DNA of 64,000 nt, from the NCBI GenBank assembly GCA_965224815.1, contig CBDDAF010000003.1, forward strand, positions 124,001-188,000, read 5' to 3'. Of the stretch, positions 24,486 to 33,188 are shown in pieces (the stretch's first letter is position 1; each line of letters opens with the position of its first letter). A model generated the notes under the pieces. The model was not told the origin of the DNA. It saw nothing but the letters and a program-made list of their open reading frames with translations, and made no database searches. This DNA is from CAYPEL01 sp036479985. Its GTDB lineage: Bacteria > Pseudomonadota > Gammaproteobacteria > DSM-19610. The translations under genes were made by a program, and so were the position numbers.

Positions 24486-25160
24486 CTAAATTTCTGACCA
24501 CCTGCGAACCAAATTGACATACACCTGATCTATTTGTGCAGTTACTGCTGTATCAGCTTGTTCTTTCCGTAACACTTCTCGAGATTGATACAGCTGAAAT
24601 AACAACTCGCGTTGCTGTGGATCACGAACCAAACTCTGGATCCAGCTGACCGCAACCAGGCGTTCGCCTGATGTCACCTCGTTTACCCGGTGCAGGCTTG
24701 AAGAAGGGTAGAACACCGCATCACCGGCATTGAGTTTGATACGTTGATTACCGTATGAAGTACGGATCATCAGTTCACCACCTTCATATTGATCAGCGGC
24801 GTTTAGGAATAAGGTTACGGAAATATCAGACCGGTACTGGCTGCCAGGTGCTCCCATAATTGGATCGTCAATATGGTCGCCGTAAGACATACCGGAGGTA
24901 TAGCGGGCATAATAGGGCGTCGCAATGCGAGAGGGTAAAGTCGCTGCCTGGTAAACCGGGTGTTGGACTAGTGTACCCATAACGAGTTGATTCAGCTGTT
25001 CAATTTGTTTTGCGTCTGTCTTTAGTTCCTGATTATTTTTAACGCGCCGGGCATCCTGACCTGCAGACAAACGGCCTTCAACAAACTGACTTTCACTCAG
25101 CAATGTTTGTACTTGCTTGAGTTGTGTGGCATCGAGAATGTCAGGAATAATAGTCAGCAT
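24486..25160 (-). CDS. PKHD-type (PiuC/YbiX-like) Fe(II)/2OG hydroxylase
   Basis: This 224-aa protein has the length and motifs of PiuC/YbiX. MLTIIPDILDATQLKQVQTLL opens it, the iron ligands are in SYGDHIDDPIMG (HxD) and SSLHRVNEVTSGERLVAVSW (distal His), and the C-terminus is helical. Such enzymes are often near TonB-dependent iron or siderophore genes, but none is seen here. It is divergent from the 106-aa gene at 25188 with only 27 bp between their starts. Confidence 0.88.
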   Translation of the reverse strand: MLTIIPDILDATQLKQVQTLLSESQFVEGRLSAGQDARRVKNNQELKTDAKQIEQLNQLVMGTLVQHPVYQAATLPSRIATPYYARYTSGMSYGDHIDDPIMGAPGSQYRSDISVTLFLNAADQYEGGELMIRTSYGNQRIKLNAGDAVFYPSSSLHRVNEVTSGERLVAVSWIQSLVRDPQQRELLFQLYQSREVLRKEQADTAVTAQIDQVYVNLVRRWSEI

Positions 25161-25187
25161 AAAAATGCATCCTTAGTGGAGAGTGTG

Positions 25188-25508
25188 ATGATATTAAAAA
25201 TTAGCTTCGATGACCAAATTTTTGAAATTGATGTCGCAGACGAAATGATAACCGAAGCGCGGGGATTCTACGAAAAACTGGATGCCGATATGGACAAAGG
25301 TTGGCAGATGAGTCGTACCTGGGTTGAAAAACCGGATGTCTATCAACGCTGCCAGATTGTTGCGGACAAAATACTCGGCGCCTTTCACACGGAAAATAAA
25401 AAACTCCTGTTACTCATGTCAGGCTATATTCTTATGCGGGTACCGACGGTGAGTGAAGTGATGATTGATACGTCAGGCGATACAACATTAACAGAAATAG
25501 TGACCTGA
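25188..25508 (+). CDS. Hypothetical 106-aa protein
   Basis: This acidic protein begins MILKISFDDQIFEIDVADEMITEARGFYEKLDADMDKGWQ and ends in a hydrophobic helix (KKLLLLMSGYILMRVP) followed by a polar tail. The start at 25188 is chosen because GGAG lies 6 bases upstream; a longer frame from 25107 would overlap the divergent gene. The family is unknown. The amphipathic composition suggests a soluble helical protein. Confidence 0.75.
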   Translation: MILKISFDDQIFEIDVADEMITEARGFYEKLDADMDKGWQMSRTWVEKPDVYQRCQIVADKILGAFHTENKKLLLLMSGYILMRVPTVSEVMIDTSGDTTLTEIVT

Positions 25509-25520
25509 CAGGATAGCATT

Positions 25521-25580
25521 CCTGTAGGAGCGGCTTCAGCCGCGATAGGGCGCGCTGATCGGGGTTAAAACTACTCTCCT
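25521..25580. repeat. REP-like palindrome, copy 6 (degenerate)
   Basis: The left arm CTGTAGGAGCGGCTTCAGCCGCGAT is intact. The right arm is eroded (GATCGGGGTTAAAACTACTCTCCT). It lies at the end of the convergent GIDE-type gene. Confidence 0.7.
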
Positions 25581-26592
25581 AAATAACATCACGCCCAAGC
25601 AAAACTAACAAGGTTACGACGCTGCCAATCAACATCATTAAATGAAACCACGACCACCACTGAAACCGGCGCACTAACCGATCAGGATCTTGATTCGAGA
25701 GCACAAAAGGCCGCTCATCTGTTGGCGCGCAAACGATATGTATATCCTTGTTAAGCCGAATTTCACGATGCTGTTCATCCACTTCCTTATTGGCAGCTTT
25801 ACGTGCCTGTTCCCATTCCTGCAAATCAATCTTTCCGTCTTTGTTGGCATCGAACCGGTCTAACATCATTTCCGGTTTGCGTTTCCAGTCCGCAAGCAGA
25901 ACACTGATATCGGTGCGTTTATCTAACGACAGGTGTGAACCTCCAATCGTTTTCAATTCGCCTAACGCATATATTTTTTCATTGGGCGCGAAGTAACTCA
26001 GGGAAATCATATAATCACCCTCAGTCCAGTTTTTATGCGTTGTCGTGTGGATCTCTGCATCATCCGGATCAATCACACATTGCCCAGAAGCATCCTTAAT
26101 CATAAAGGTATCATCGCTTTGTCCGCGGTCAATCACTTCAATCTGTCCATTAACACTACGGGAAACCGTAAACCGGTACCAGACGCAGGGTGGGCCAGAA
26201 CGAAAACCGAGCGGCAATTCACCTGGAAATAGTTCGCAATGTCCGACAAGCTCTACATAACCTTGCGCAGCACTGGCAATGCGTGATGTCGGTGTGTCAG
26301 CGATCAGATGAAAACGGCGATAAGCCGACAACCAGCCTAATGCCGCACCGATGACAATGACAAAGAGGCTGGCATTAAATAACCAGCCGACAGGATTAAA
26401 GAAAATAAAACCGATGGCAGTCAAATAGGCGAAGAAGATAACGCCATTTATCAGATCGCTGCGGCTACTACCCGGCAGGCCAAAACGAACAGACCGTCTG
26501 AGTATCCATTTTATTATAGTGATGCTTGCGCGGTCGTACCCGTCACCAAGAAAATAATGGGGCAGCATTATGCGTAGATAAATTCGCGACAA
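25579..26592 (-). CDS. Membrane GIDE/BAM-domain protein with EF-hand
   Basis: This 337-aa protein has two N-terminal membrane segments (about 50-66 and 70-90). A GIDE/BAM-like domain follows (about 100-225), with SRIASAAQGYVELVGHCELFPGELPLGF and CVWYRFTVSRSVNG, as in the domain shared with eukaryotic MUL1. An EF-hand comes next (DRFDANKDGKIDLQEW) with a canonical Ca2+ loop, and then a C-terminal membrane segment (about 315-333). No RING finger is present, so it is not a ubiquitin ligase. It is encoded beside LemA, a frequent partner. Confidence 0.75.
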   Translation of the reverse strand: MSRIYLRIMLPHYFLGDGYDRASITIIKWILRRSVRFGLPGSSRSDLINGVIFFAYLTAIGFIFFNPVGWLFNASLFVIVIGAALGWLSAYRRFHLIADTPTSRIASAAQGYVELVGHCELFPGELPLGFRSGPPCVWYRFTVSRSVNGQIEVIDRGQSDDTFMIKDASGQCVIDPDDAEIHTTTHKNWTEGDYMISLSYFAPNEKIYALGELKTIGGSHLSLDKRTDISVLLADWKRKPEMMLDRFDANKDGKIDLQEWEQARKAANKEVDEQHREIRLNKDIHIVCAPTDERPFVLSNQDPDRLVRRFQWWSWFHLMMLIGSVVTLLVLLGRDVI

Positions 26593-26593
26593 T

Positions 26594-26659
26594 CTGTAGG
26601 AACGGCTTCAGCCGCGAAAGGCGGTGTCGCAGCTATCGCGGCTAAAGCCGCTCCTACAG
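26594..26659. repeat. REP-like palindrome, copy 7 (mixed type)
   Basis: The left arm is of the TTCA type (with AACGG for AGCGG) and the right arm is of the TTTA type (GGCTAAAGCC). It is the only copy here with clearly different arms, suggesting recombination or arm exchange. Confidence 0.85.
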
Positions 26660-26719
26660 GTTTTAAATAGTTTGCAATAACAAGAAGCATGAAATTATCA
26701 AAAATTCCCAGGGTAATAT

Positions 26720-27295
26720 TTAACTTTGAAATAAACCCTGCACATCCACATCAGTTTTTTCGCTGTCAATAAATTTCAATAATCCAAACGCTTCAAAACC
26801 AAACTTATCGGCAACTATGTTACCGGGAAACTGTTCGATACCCACATTATTAACATTCACAGACTCGTTATAAAATTCACGGCGGTCAGCAATCGCATTT
26901 TCCAGTCCGGTAATACGTGACTGTAATTGTTGAAAAGACTCATTGGCTTTCAGGTCTGGATAGTTTTCAACCAGTGCAAATAACTGCCCCAGTCCCGCTC
27001 GCAACATAGTTTCCGCTGCGCCCAATCCAGCCACGTCACTCTTCTCACGTGCCGAAGCGACCTGACTCCTGGCGTTAATTACTTTCTCCAGCGTTTCCTG
27101 TTCATGTTTCATATATTCCTTACAGGCAGCTACCAGTTTGGGTAACTCGTCATGCCGCTGTTTCAGCAACACATCAATATTTCCCCAGGCTTTTTTAACA
27201 TTATGTTTGAGCATCACAAACCGGTTAAACAGTAAAATGCCATACACCGCAATAATCGCTGCTACCACGAGCAAGCTGTAAGCGACGATATCCAT
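26720..27295 (-). CDS. LemA family protein
   Basis: This 191-aa protein has an N-terminal membrane helix (YSLLVVAAIIAVYGILLF) and the LemA core: VKKAWGNIDVLLKQRHDELPKLV, YPDLKANESFQQLQSRI and ADRREFYNESVN. Its function is unclear in bacteria. I chose the ATG at 27295, which follows a GGGGG stretch and gives a normal membrane-anchor start; a frame from 27418 adds a polar segment with no support. It precedes the GIDE-type gene on the same strand. Confidence 0.9.
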   Translation of the reverse strand: MDIVAYSLLVVAAIIAVYGILLFNRFVMLKHNVKKAWGNIDVLLKQRHDELPKLVAACKEYMKHEQETLEKVINARSQVASAREKSDVAGLGAAETMLRAGLGQLFALVENYPDLKANESFQQLQSRITGLENAIADRREFYNESVNVNNVGIEQFPGNIVADKFGFEAFGLLKFIDSEKTDVDVQGLFQS

Positions 27296-27570
27296 ATTGA
27301 AACCCCCAGGGTATAAGAAATACAAAAATTGGCCCGTATGATGGCCACCATATGAGTATGTCGGTTTAATGTCCGATGACTTGAGGGAGTGGGGGCTATC
27401 CTGTCGATTTATAAGCAATAATTATAGTGATGAGATCAAGTGCATTGACCCCTTGATTGTTAGTGGCTCCATACGGTTCACCAATATACCTGTTATACTT
27501 TTATATCCCCGCGGAAATAGCAACAACGTATCTCCATAAAATAGCAAGTAAAACATGAGGGTTGTACCAG

Positions 27571-30462
27571 ATGAATTTAAAGCTGGTTTGTTTCCGAAAT
27601 TCTATATTGCTAAGTTTGACTTTGGCTTTAGTCGCTCCTGTTACTCTACATTCGGAAGTAATACTTGATGGCTCACTCGGCCCGGCAGTTGCACTAAATG
27701 GGCCTGCATATGTGGTCGATGCTGATCTGGGTCAGATCAATGGTTCAAACCTGTTCCATAGCTTTGTTACTTTTGATCTCAGTAGCGCAGAAAGCGCCAC
27801 TTTTACCGGGCCCGGGAGTATCAGTAATGTACTGGGTCGAGTAACAGGCGGCAGCGTATCGAATATTGATGGCGCGATTAATATGCAAATACCAGGTGCC
27901 AATCTATATTTGGTTAACCCCAGCGGTATTGTATTTGGTCCGAATGCTACGCTTAATCTGTCCGGCTCATTTCATGCGAGTACGGCTGCCGCTATCAGAC
28001 TCGGAGAAAACGGTAGTTTTGATGCGACTAATTCTGGAAACAGTGTTCTGGTTTCTGCACCTCCCTCTGCTTTTGGTTTTCTGGATCAACCGGGGGCAAT
28101 CAGCGTTAATCAAAGTGTTCTAACGGTACCCAAAGGTAAAACGCTTTCTTTGGTCGCAGGTAACGTAACGATCACAGGTGCCCCACGTGTTAAACAAGGG
28201 GTGATTGTTCATCCTGGAGAATCAGGATTTAACTGTGGGGCATCGTGTCTGCAGGCTCCGGGAGGGCGTATACAAATAGCCAGTGCATCAGCGAATACAG
28301 ACGTACCAACGGATCTCTCATCTGCTGATATAACAAATTTTGGTTCCAATGTAAGTATCGAAAATAATTACCTGATTGATGTGTCCGATGAAAAGGCGGG
28401 TAGCGTCGTAATACGTGGGGGTGCATTTACAATCAATACATCTGAATTTCGGGCGGACTCGAATGGAGTTGCCAATGCAACTGCGGTTGCAGTAGATGTA
28501 GCAACCAGCGGTACAGTGCAGTTTAGCAACACTGTTGTGGGTACGCGGATAGATGGAGCTGTAAAGAGTGGCGCAATTATAATAGACGCGGAGACCATTG
28601 AATTGCTGAAGGGTACCCGCCTCGAATCAGGTTCTTGTAATGGCTGTAGCGGTGGTACAGGTGGCAAGATTGTGTTGAAAGCAAAACATCGTCTTGCACT
28701 TCAGGGCGTCGATCATAATGGGGCAGGCGTTAAAGTCACGAATAATACAAAATCGGGTAAGAATGCCGGAAATATTACGTTAACTGCTGGTGTAGAAATT
28801 AAAGCAGACGGTGCGACAGTTTCTTCTGTCACTGAATCGTCAGGTAACGCGGGAGACCTGCTGCTGGCATCGAAGCGGATTCAAATCGAAAATAATTCTC
28901 GGATTAACAGCAATACGGGTATTGGCGGTGGTGGTCAAGGCTCAGGGGGCAACGGCTCAGGGGGCAACGGCTCAGGAGGCAACGGCTCAGGAGGCAACGG
29001 CTCAGGAGGCAACGGCTCAGGAGGCAACGGCTCAGGAGGCAACGGCTCAGGAGGCAACGGCTCAGGAGGCAACGGCTCAGGAGGCAACGGCTCAGGAGGC
29101 GGAGGGAGTGGTCAGGCCGATGGCAATGGCGGGAGTTTACTTATTCGTGCTGAGGAAAGTATAACCTTGCAACAAGATGTCAAAGTAGGCACTAATTCCA
29201 ACTCATCTGGAAATGCCGGTAACGTACTACTTGAAGCGCCTCGTGTTGAGATTCTCGATGGATCAAGGGTAGGTAGTAATGTGGATGCAAGCGGAGATAG
29301 TGGAAACATTACTATTACTGCAACTGACAGTCTGATATTAGCTGGAACTAATGGTAATCAGAATCCAAATAAAAATCGCGGTTCGCGCATTACAGTTGGA
29401 TCACGGTCGACGGCCACTGGCAATGCAGGCTCGATAAATATAACTGCAACAAATATTACTCTGGATGATGGCGCACGAGTAACTTCCAGTACATCCGGTG
29501 CTGGTGAAGGTGGTTCTCTAAATATTCTGGCTGATAACAGTATCACTTTGCGGGGTAGTCGGCTGGATGGCCTGGGCTCGTCCATTCAAGCTGCAACAGA
29601 AATAGAAGAAAGCGAGGCCAGTGATATTGGAGTGCCGCGCGATGCCAACGCTGGGACAATATTTATACGAACTGGTAGCCTTAATCTTGAGCCTGGCACG
29701 GAAATCAGAACCAACACAAGTTTGCCGGGGCAGGGTGGTCAAATTGAAATTAATGCTGCCGAAATCAACATGTCTGGCGCAGACATTTTGTCGACCAGTA
29801 CGGGCGATGGCTCTGGTGATGCAGGCAATATTGATATTGTTGCTGATAATAACCTGAACATGACAAATAGTTTTATTGCGACTTCTGCGGCGCAAGCTGA
29901 TGGGGGTAATATCAAATTGACAGTGAGCGATACACTTTATCTTTTAAACAGTAACATTACTGCTAAAGTGCAAGGCGGTGTGGGCGATGGTGGTAATATC
30001 AACATTGACCCAATATTTGTTGTTCTAGATAACAGTGATATTACTGCAGGCGCAGTGGGTGGGAACGGCGGTAACATTCAGATCGTATCGGATTTCTTTC
30101 TTGCCACACCAGATAGTACTGTCAGTGCTACTTCGGCTCTGGCTATCGATGGTGTTGTAGATATACAGTCGCCTGATGAAGAAATTACCAGCGCACTTTC
30201 TGCACTGCCGGTTGATTATTTAGATGTTTCTGCCTTATTACGTTCCCGGTGTGGTGTGCGTCATGTTGATCATGTCAGTAGTTTCGTGGTATCCGGGTTA
30301 AGTGTATTACCCATTCGTCCTGAAGATATGCAACCAGCTTTATATAGTAAATCTTTTAATGGTGCAGTGAATAGATCTTCATTAGCAGTCAGGAAACTGA
30401 GCGAGCATACTTTCTCATCGGAACTGATGATGTCTTACCTGGGTTGTTCAGATCGTCCGTAA
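27571..30462 (+). CDS. Haemagglutinin-like secreted protein (TPS domain) with GSGGN repeats
   Basis: This 963-aa protein starts at the ATG at 27571 (GAGGG 9 bases upstream) with a signal peptide. The two-partner-secretion domain (about 30-170) shows the filamentous haemagglutinin motif NLYLVNPSGIVFGPNATLN. A long beta-helix-type region follows, with repeated GNAGNI/ITAT segments. Residues about 456-510 contain eleven tandem [NQ]GSGG units. The end (SRCGVRHVDHVSSFVVSGLSVLP) resembles such proteins in cyanobacteria and Beggiatoa relatives. A TpsB transporter is not encoded nearby. It probably has an adhesion or surface role. Confidence 0.82.
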   Translation: MNLKLVCFRNSILLSLTLALVAPVTLHSEVILDGSLGPAVALNGPAYVVDADLGQINGSNLFHSFVTFDLSSAESATFTGPGSISNVLGRVTGGSVSNIDGAINMQIPGANLYLVNPSGIVFGPNATLNLSGSFHASTAAAIRLGENGSFDATNSGNSVLVSAPPSAFGFLDQPGAISVNQSVLTVPKGKTLSLVAGNVTITGAPRVKQGVIVHPGESGFNCGASCLQAPGGRIQIASASANTDVPTDLSSADITNFGSNVSIENNYLIDVSDEKAGSVVIRGGAFTINTSEFRADSNGVANATAVAVDVATSGTVQFSNTVVGTRIDGAVKSGAIIIDAETIELLKGTRLESGSCNGCSGGTGGKIVLKAKHRLALQGVDHNGAGVKVTNNTKSGKNAGNITLTAGVEIKADGATVSSVTESSGNAGDLLLASKRIQIENNSRINSNTGIGGGGQGSGGNGSGGNGSGGNGSGGNGSGGNGSGGNGSGGNGSGGNGSGGNGSGGNGSGGGGSGQADGNGGSLLIRAEESITLQQDVKVGTNSNSSGNAGNVLLEAPRVEILDGSRVGSNVDASGDSGNITITATDSLILAGTNGNQNPNKNRGSRITVGSRSTATGNAGSINITATNITLDDGARVTSSTSGAGEGGSLNILADNSITLRGSRLDGLGSSIQAATEIEESEASDIGVPRDANAGTIFIRTGSLNLEPGTEIRTNTSLPGQGGQIEINAAEINMSGADILSTSTGDGSGDAGNIDIVADNNLNMTNSFIATSAAQADGGNIKLTVSDTLYLLNSNITAKVQGGVGDGGNINIDPIFVVLDNSDITAGAVGGNGGNIQIVSDFFLATPDSTVSATSALAIDGVVDIQSPDEEITSALSALPVDYLDVSALLRSRCGVRHVDHVSSFVVSGLSVLPIRPEDMQPALYSKSFNGAVNRSSLAVRKLSEHTFSSELMMSYLGCSDRP
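28936..29100 (+). repeat. 11 x 15-bp in-frame tandem repeat
   Basis: The unit GGCTCAGGAGGCAAC (or AACGGCTCAGGAGGC) is repeated eleven times without interruption. The first two units differ by one base (GGGGGC for GGAGGC), and the first begins CAAGGC. It encodes GSGGN repeats inside the haemagglutinin-like gene. Length change by slipped-strand mispairing would keep the frame. Confidence 0.95.
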
Positions 30463-30574
30463 ATAAATAAGGTGCCATTCCCTCCGTCACCTTTATCGTA
30501 CGTCAGATTTATTTAATACCACATCGAGTAACGCAACCCAGGCTGACTAGGGTAAGCGCATAAGGAGAACAACG

Positions 30575-32383
30575 ATGGCGAAATATAAAAGGATTAAAAA
30601 TACTCAGGCTGATGTTCCCGATAGCCGGGACTGGATATACCAGTCAGCCCTCATCAAAATTTCAGAATTCATCGACCCTGTTGTCCATACTCGACGGAAT
30701 ATTCTCGACCAGAAAAGTGAAGGTGCTTGTACGGGCTTTGCTGTGGCTGCAGTCATTAATATTCTCAATCAGCGTGCTGGCCGTGACATTTCTGTTAGCG
30801 CTCGCATGCTCTACGAAATGGCTAAGCGGAATGACGAATGGCCCGGTGAATCCTACAATGGTTCCAGTCTGCGCGGTTCTATTAATGGATGGAAGAACAT
30901 GGGGGTATGTGAGGAAGCCTTGTGGCCGTATCTAATCGGCACTAAAAAAGGTAGTTTTACTATCGAAATGGCAAAGGACGCACGTAGTAATACCATGGGT
31001 GCGTATTATCGGCTCATGCCGAACATCAGTGATTTTCATGCTGCACTTAACGAGACCGGTGTCATCGCTGTTTCGGCAAAAGTACACAAAGGCTGGGACG
31101 ATGCCAAGGGCGGTATTATAAAACACAACAAGAAGACGGATGGTGGTCATGCGTTTGTCATTGTTGGTTACAACGACAAAGGTTTCTGGATACAAAATTC
31201 ATGGGGCAAGAGCTGGGGCGATAACGGTGTCGCTTTGTGGTCATATGAAGATTGGGTTAAAAATATTATGGATGCCTGGGTATTCCGTCTTGCCCTACCA
31301 ACTCCGCAGATATTTAATATGCGGGCAGAATCTGCACGCCTGAGTACGACCGATGGTAATAAAACAGAAAAATCGTCAGTACCGCGTTCAAAGATCGCGG
31401 GTCATTTTGTTCATATTGACGATGGTGCCTATATGACTAATGGGCGCTACTGGAGTACGGCCGACGATGTTGAACAAACCGCTGAACTCGTGGCCAATAG
31501 TACCAAGTACAAGCATATCCTGGTGTATGCCCACGGTGGACTCAATTCACCGAAAGCTTCGGCACGTCGTATCGCGGCTATGAAGGAAGTGTTTAAGGAC
31601 AATGGAATCTATCCATTCCACATTATGTACGATACCGGCATTGTTGAGGAATTGAAGGATCTGATTCTGCGTAAAGAAGTCGATGCTTCTGAGAGAACCG
31701 GCGGTTTTAGCGACTGGACAGACCGCTTTTTGGAGGGTTTGGTGCGCCGTCCCGGAACCTTGCTCTGGGATGAAATGAAACAGGATGCGCAGGATGCCTT
31801 TGCTCAAGGTGGTGCCGGGACAGATGCTTTGAGTCGCTTTACCAAACATATCAAGAAAAGTGGCAGGCGCGTTAAATTTCATCTGGTCGGACACAGCACC
31901 GGGGCAGTGGTCATTGCACATCTTCTACAGATGTTACGTAGAACCAGTCATAAATTCTCTACGTGTTCGCTCATGGCACCAGCCTGCACGGTGGATTTGT
32001 ATCATGACGCGTACTTACCTGTGCTGCGAAAAAAGACAAAACTAAGATTAGGCGATATGGCCATCTACAATCTAAAAGATGAGCTGGAGCAGGATGATAA
32101 TGTGGCAAAGATTTATCGTAAATCTCTGCTGTATCTTGTCTCTAAGTCTTTTGAGAAAGTTAATGACAGGCCATTGCTCGGTATGGAGATATACGAGAAC
32201 CTGGTAACAAACGCCGGGCGTCAACCGCAGTTCATTTATTCCAACGGCGTTGAAGGCCAACGTACTAGAAGCACCTCGCATGGTGGGTTTGATAATGATG
32301 TTTACACCATGAATCATATTTTGCGCCGGGTGATTGGGAAAGCACCGAAACAGCTATTTACCAGGGAAAACCTCACCTACTGA
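30575..32383 (+). CDS. Papain-like peptidase fused to an alpha/beta hydrolase
   Basis: This 602-aa protein has two enzyme-like parts. Residues 1-245 form a C1 papain-type domain: Gln46, Cys52 (GACTGFAVAA), His192 (GGHAFVIVGY) and Asn208 (QNSWGKSWG). Residues about 270-600 resemble a lipase-like alpha/beta hydrolase with GHSTG (nucleophile Ser441) in FHLVGHSTGAVVIA. No signal peptide is visible, so it acts inside the cell or leaves by another route. A good ribosome site (AAGGAGA) precedes the ATG. The fusion is unusual; its substrate is unknown. Confidence 0.8.
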   Translation: MAKYKRIKNTQADVPDSRDWIYQSALIKISEFIDPVVHTRRNILDQKSEGACTGFAVAAVINILNQRAGRDISVSARMLYEMAKRNDEWPGESYNGSSLRGSINGWKNMGVCEEALWPYLIGTKKGSFTIEMAKDARSNTMGAYYRLMPNISDFHAALNETGVIAVSAKVHKGWDDAKGGIIKHNKKTDGGHAFVIVGYNDKGFWIQNSWGKSWGDNGVALWSYEDWVKNIMDAWVFRLALPTPQIFNMRAESARLSTTDGNKTEKSSVPRSKIAGHFVHIDDGAYMTNGRYWSTADDVEQTAELVANSTKYKHILVYAHGGLNSPKASARRIAAMKEVFKDNGIYPFHIMYDTGIVEELKDLILRKEVDASERTGGFSDWTDRFLEGLVRRPGTLLWDEMKQDAQDAFAQGGAGTDALSRFTKHIKKSGRRVKFHLVGHSTGAVVIAHLLQMLRRTSHKFSTCSLMAPACTVDLYHDAYLPVLRKKTKLRLGDMAIYNLKDELEQDDNVAKIYRKSLLYLVSKSFEKVNDRPLLGMEIYENLVTNAGRQPQFIYSNGVEGQRTRSTSHGGFDNDVYTMNHILRRVIGKAPKQLFTRENLTY

Positions 32384-32430
32384 TTGACCCCTTGATATCG
32401 CCAATATTACAATTGAGGAAGTTTTTTATT

Positions 32431-32733
32431 ATGAATGCTCTAATTATAAAACCGACCGAACAATCTGTTGAAGTCATTGATGTGACCTGTCTAGAAGACA
32501 TCATCAAATTAATTGGTTATGAAACTATCATTACTGATGATATTGGCAATAATGGAGACAAATTGTATTTCGACGAAGATTGTTTTTTGCGAGGAACAGA
32601 AGGTCGTTTTCAGATTGATACATTGGTACCTGTATCAGGAAATGGTGTGATTATTGGCGCTGATGAATCAGGAGCGTTGACTGATGTGCACTTAAATCTC
32701 GAGGAAGTCAAACCAAGAGTCAAATTCCTATAA
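32431..32733 (+). CDS. Hypothetical 100-aa protein
   Basis: The protein begins MNALIIKPTEQSVEVIDVTC. It contains IKLIGYETIITDDIGNNGDKLYFDEDC and ends KPRVKFL. The pattern (short beta strands, DDIGNNGDKLYFDE) is reminiscent of the small DUF3846-type proteins, but I cannot confirm this. The ATG at 32431 follows GAGGA by 11 bases; a frame start at 32392 has no site. It lies 47 bp after the peptidase-hydrolase gene. Confidence 0.65.
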   Translation: MNALIIKPTEQSVEVIDVTCLEDIIKLIGYETIITDDIGNNGDKLYFDEDCFLRGTEGRFQIDTLVPVSGNGVIIGADESGALTDVHLNLEEVKPRVKFL

Positions 32734-32742
32734 CGTATAACG

Positions 32743-32800
32743 GGGACGGAGGGATTTAAAAATACTCAAATTGTGTGGGTAAAAATAATCTCTCCGTCCC
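32743..32800. repeat. Inverted repeat between convergent genes
   Basis: GGGACGGAG (32743-32751) and CTCCGTCCC (32792-32800) are exact inverses separated by 40 bases. It may be a terminator-like element or a decayed palindromic repeat. No T-run of note is present. Confidence 0.5.
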
Positions 32801-32816
32801 AATTATCCGGGATGAC

Positions 32817-32987
32817 TTATGGCTTTTTTGGAGTCGTATATTCAACTTCTTTCTGGAACGATTCCCAGATGGTTTCATAGCCAACAAAAAAGGCTCCCTC
32901 TTTAATCTCCATCTGACGAGTTGTTAGAAGTTTTGTTTTACCTTCAGGAACTTTTGGTCTGGTTTTGGGTTGTCCGTGTGCGCTCAT
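32817..32987 (-). CDS. Small basic hypothetical protein
   Basis: A 56-aa frame begins MSAHGQPKTRPKVPEGKTKLLTT and continues RQMEIKEGAFFVGYETIWESFQ. The ATG at 32987 is preceded by AAGG; a longer frame to 33023 has no supporting site. There is no signal or membrane segment. It is too short to classify, and coding status is uncertain. Confidence 0.4.
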   Translation of the reverse strand: MSAHGQPKTRPKVPEGKTKLLTTRQMEIKEGAFFVGYETIWESFQKEVEYTTPKKP

Positions 32988-33188
32988 AAATAACCTTATA
33001 CAAAAAATCGTGACAGCCACCACAAGAAATTGCAGCTATAAACTATCTAGATATTCCTACCATTTTACATCTTTTGACGCGGAAATATAATAGGGTGGTT
33101 ATAAAACATTGTTTTTAACCGGGAATTCTTCATATCGATGAATTACAGGGGCTGGAGGGGTTAAATAATGCTCCATCAGACCTTTTTA

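Noticed and set aside
28811..29164. An alternative plus-strand frame reading ATAQE repeats in the tandem array.
   Set aside because: A 15-bp repeat keeps all frames open; the main haemagglutinin-like frame continues on both sides, so this is a shadow.
27444..32396. A 14-base direct repeat (ATTGACCCCTTGAT) at 27444-27457 and 32383-32396 flanking the haemagglutinin-like and peptidase genes, suggesting island ends.
   Set aside because: Several exact 14-base pairs are expected by chance in 64 kb, and no integrase, tRNA or composition shift supports an insertion.
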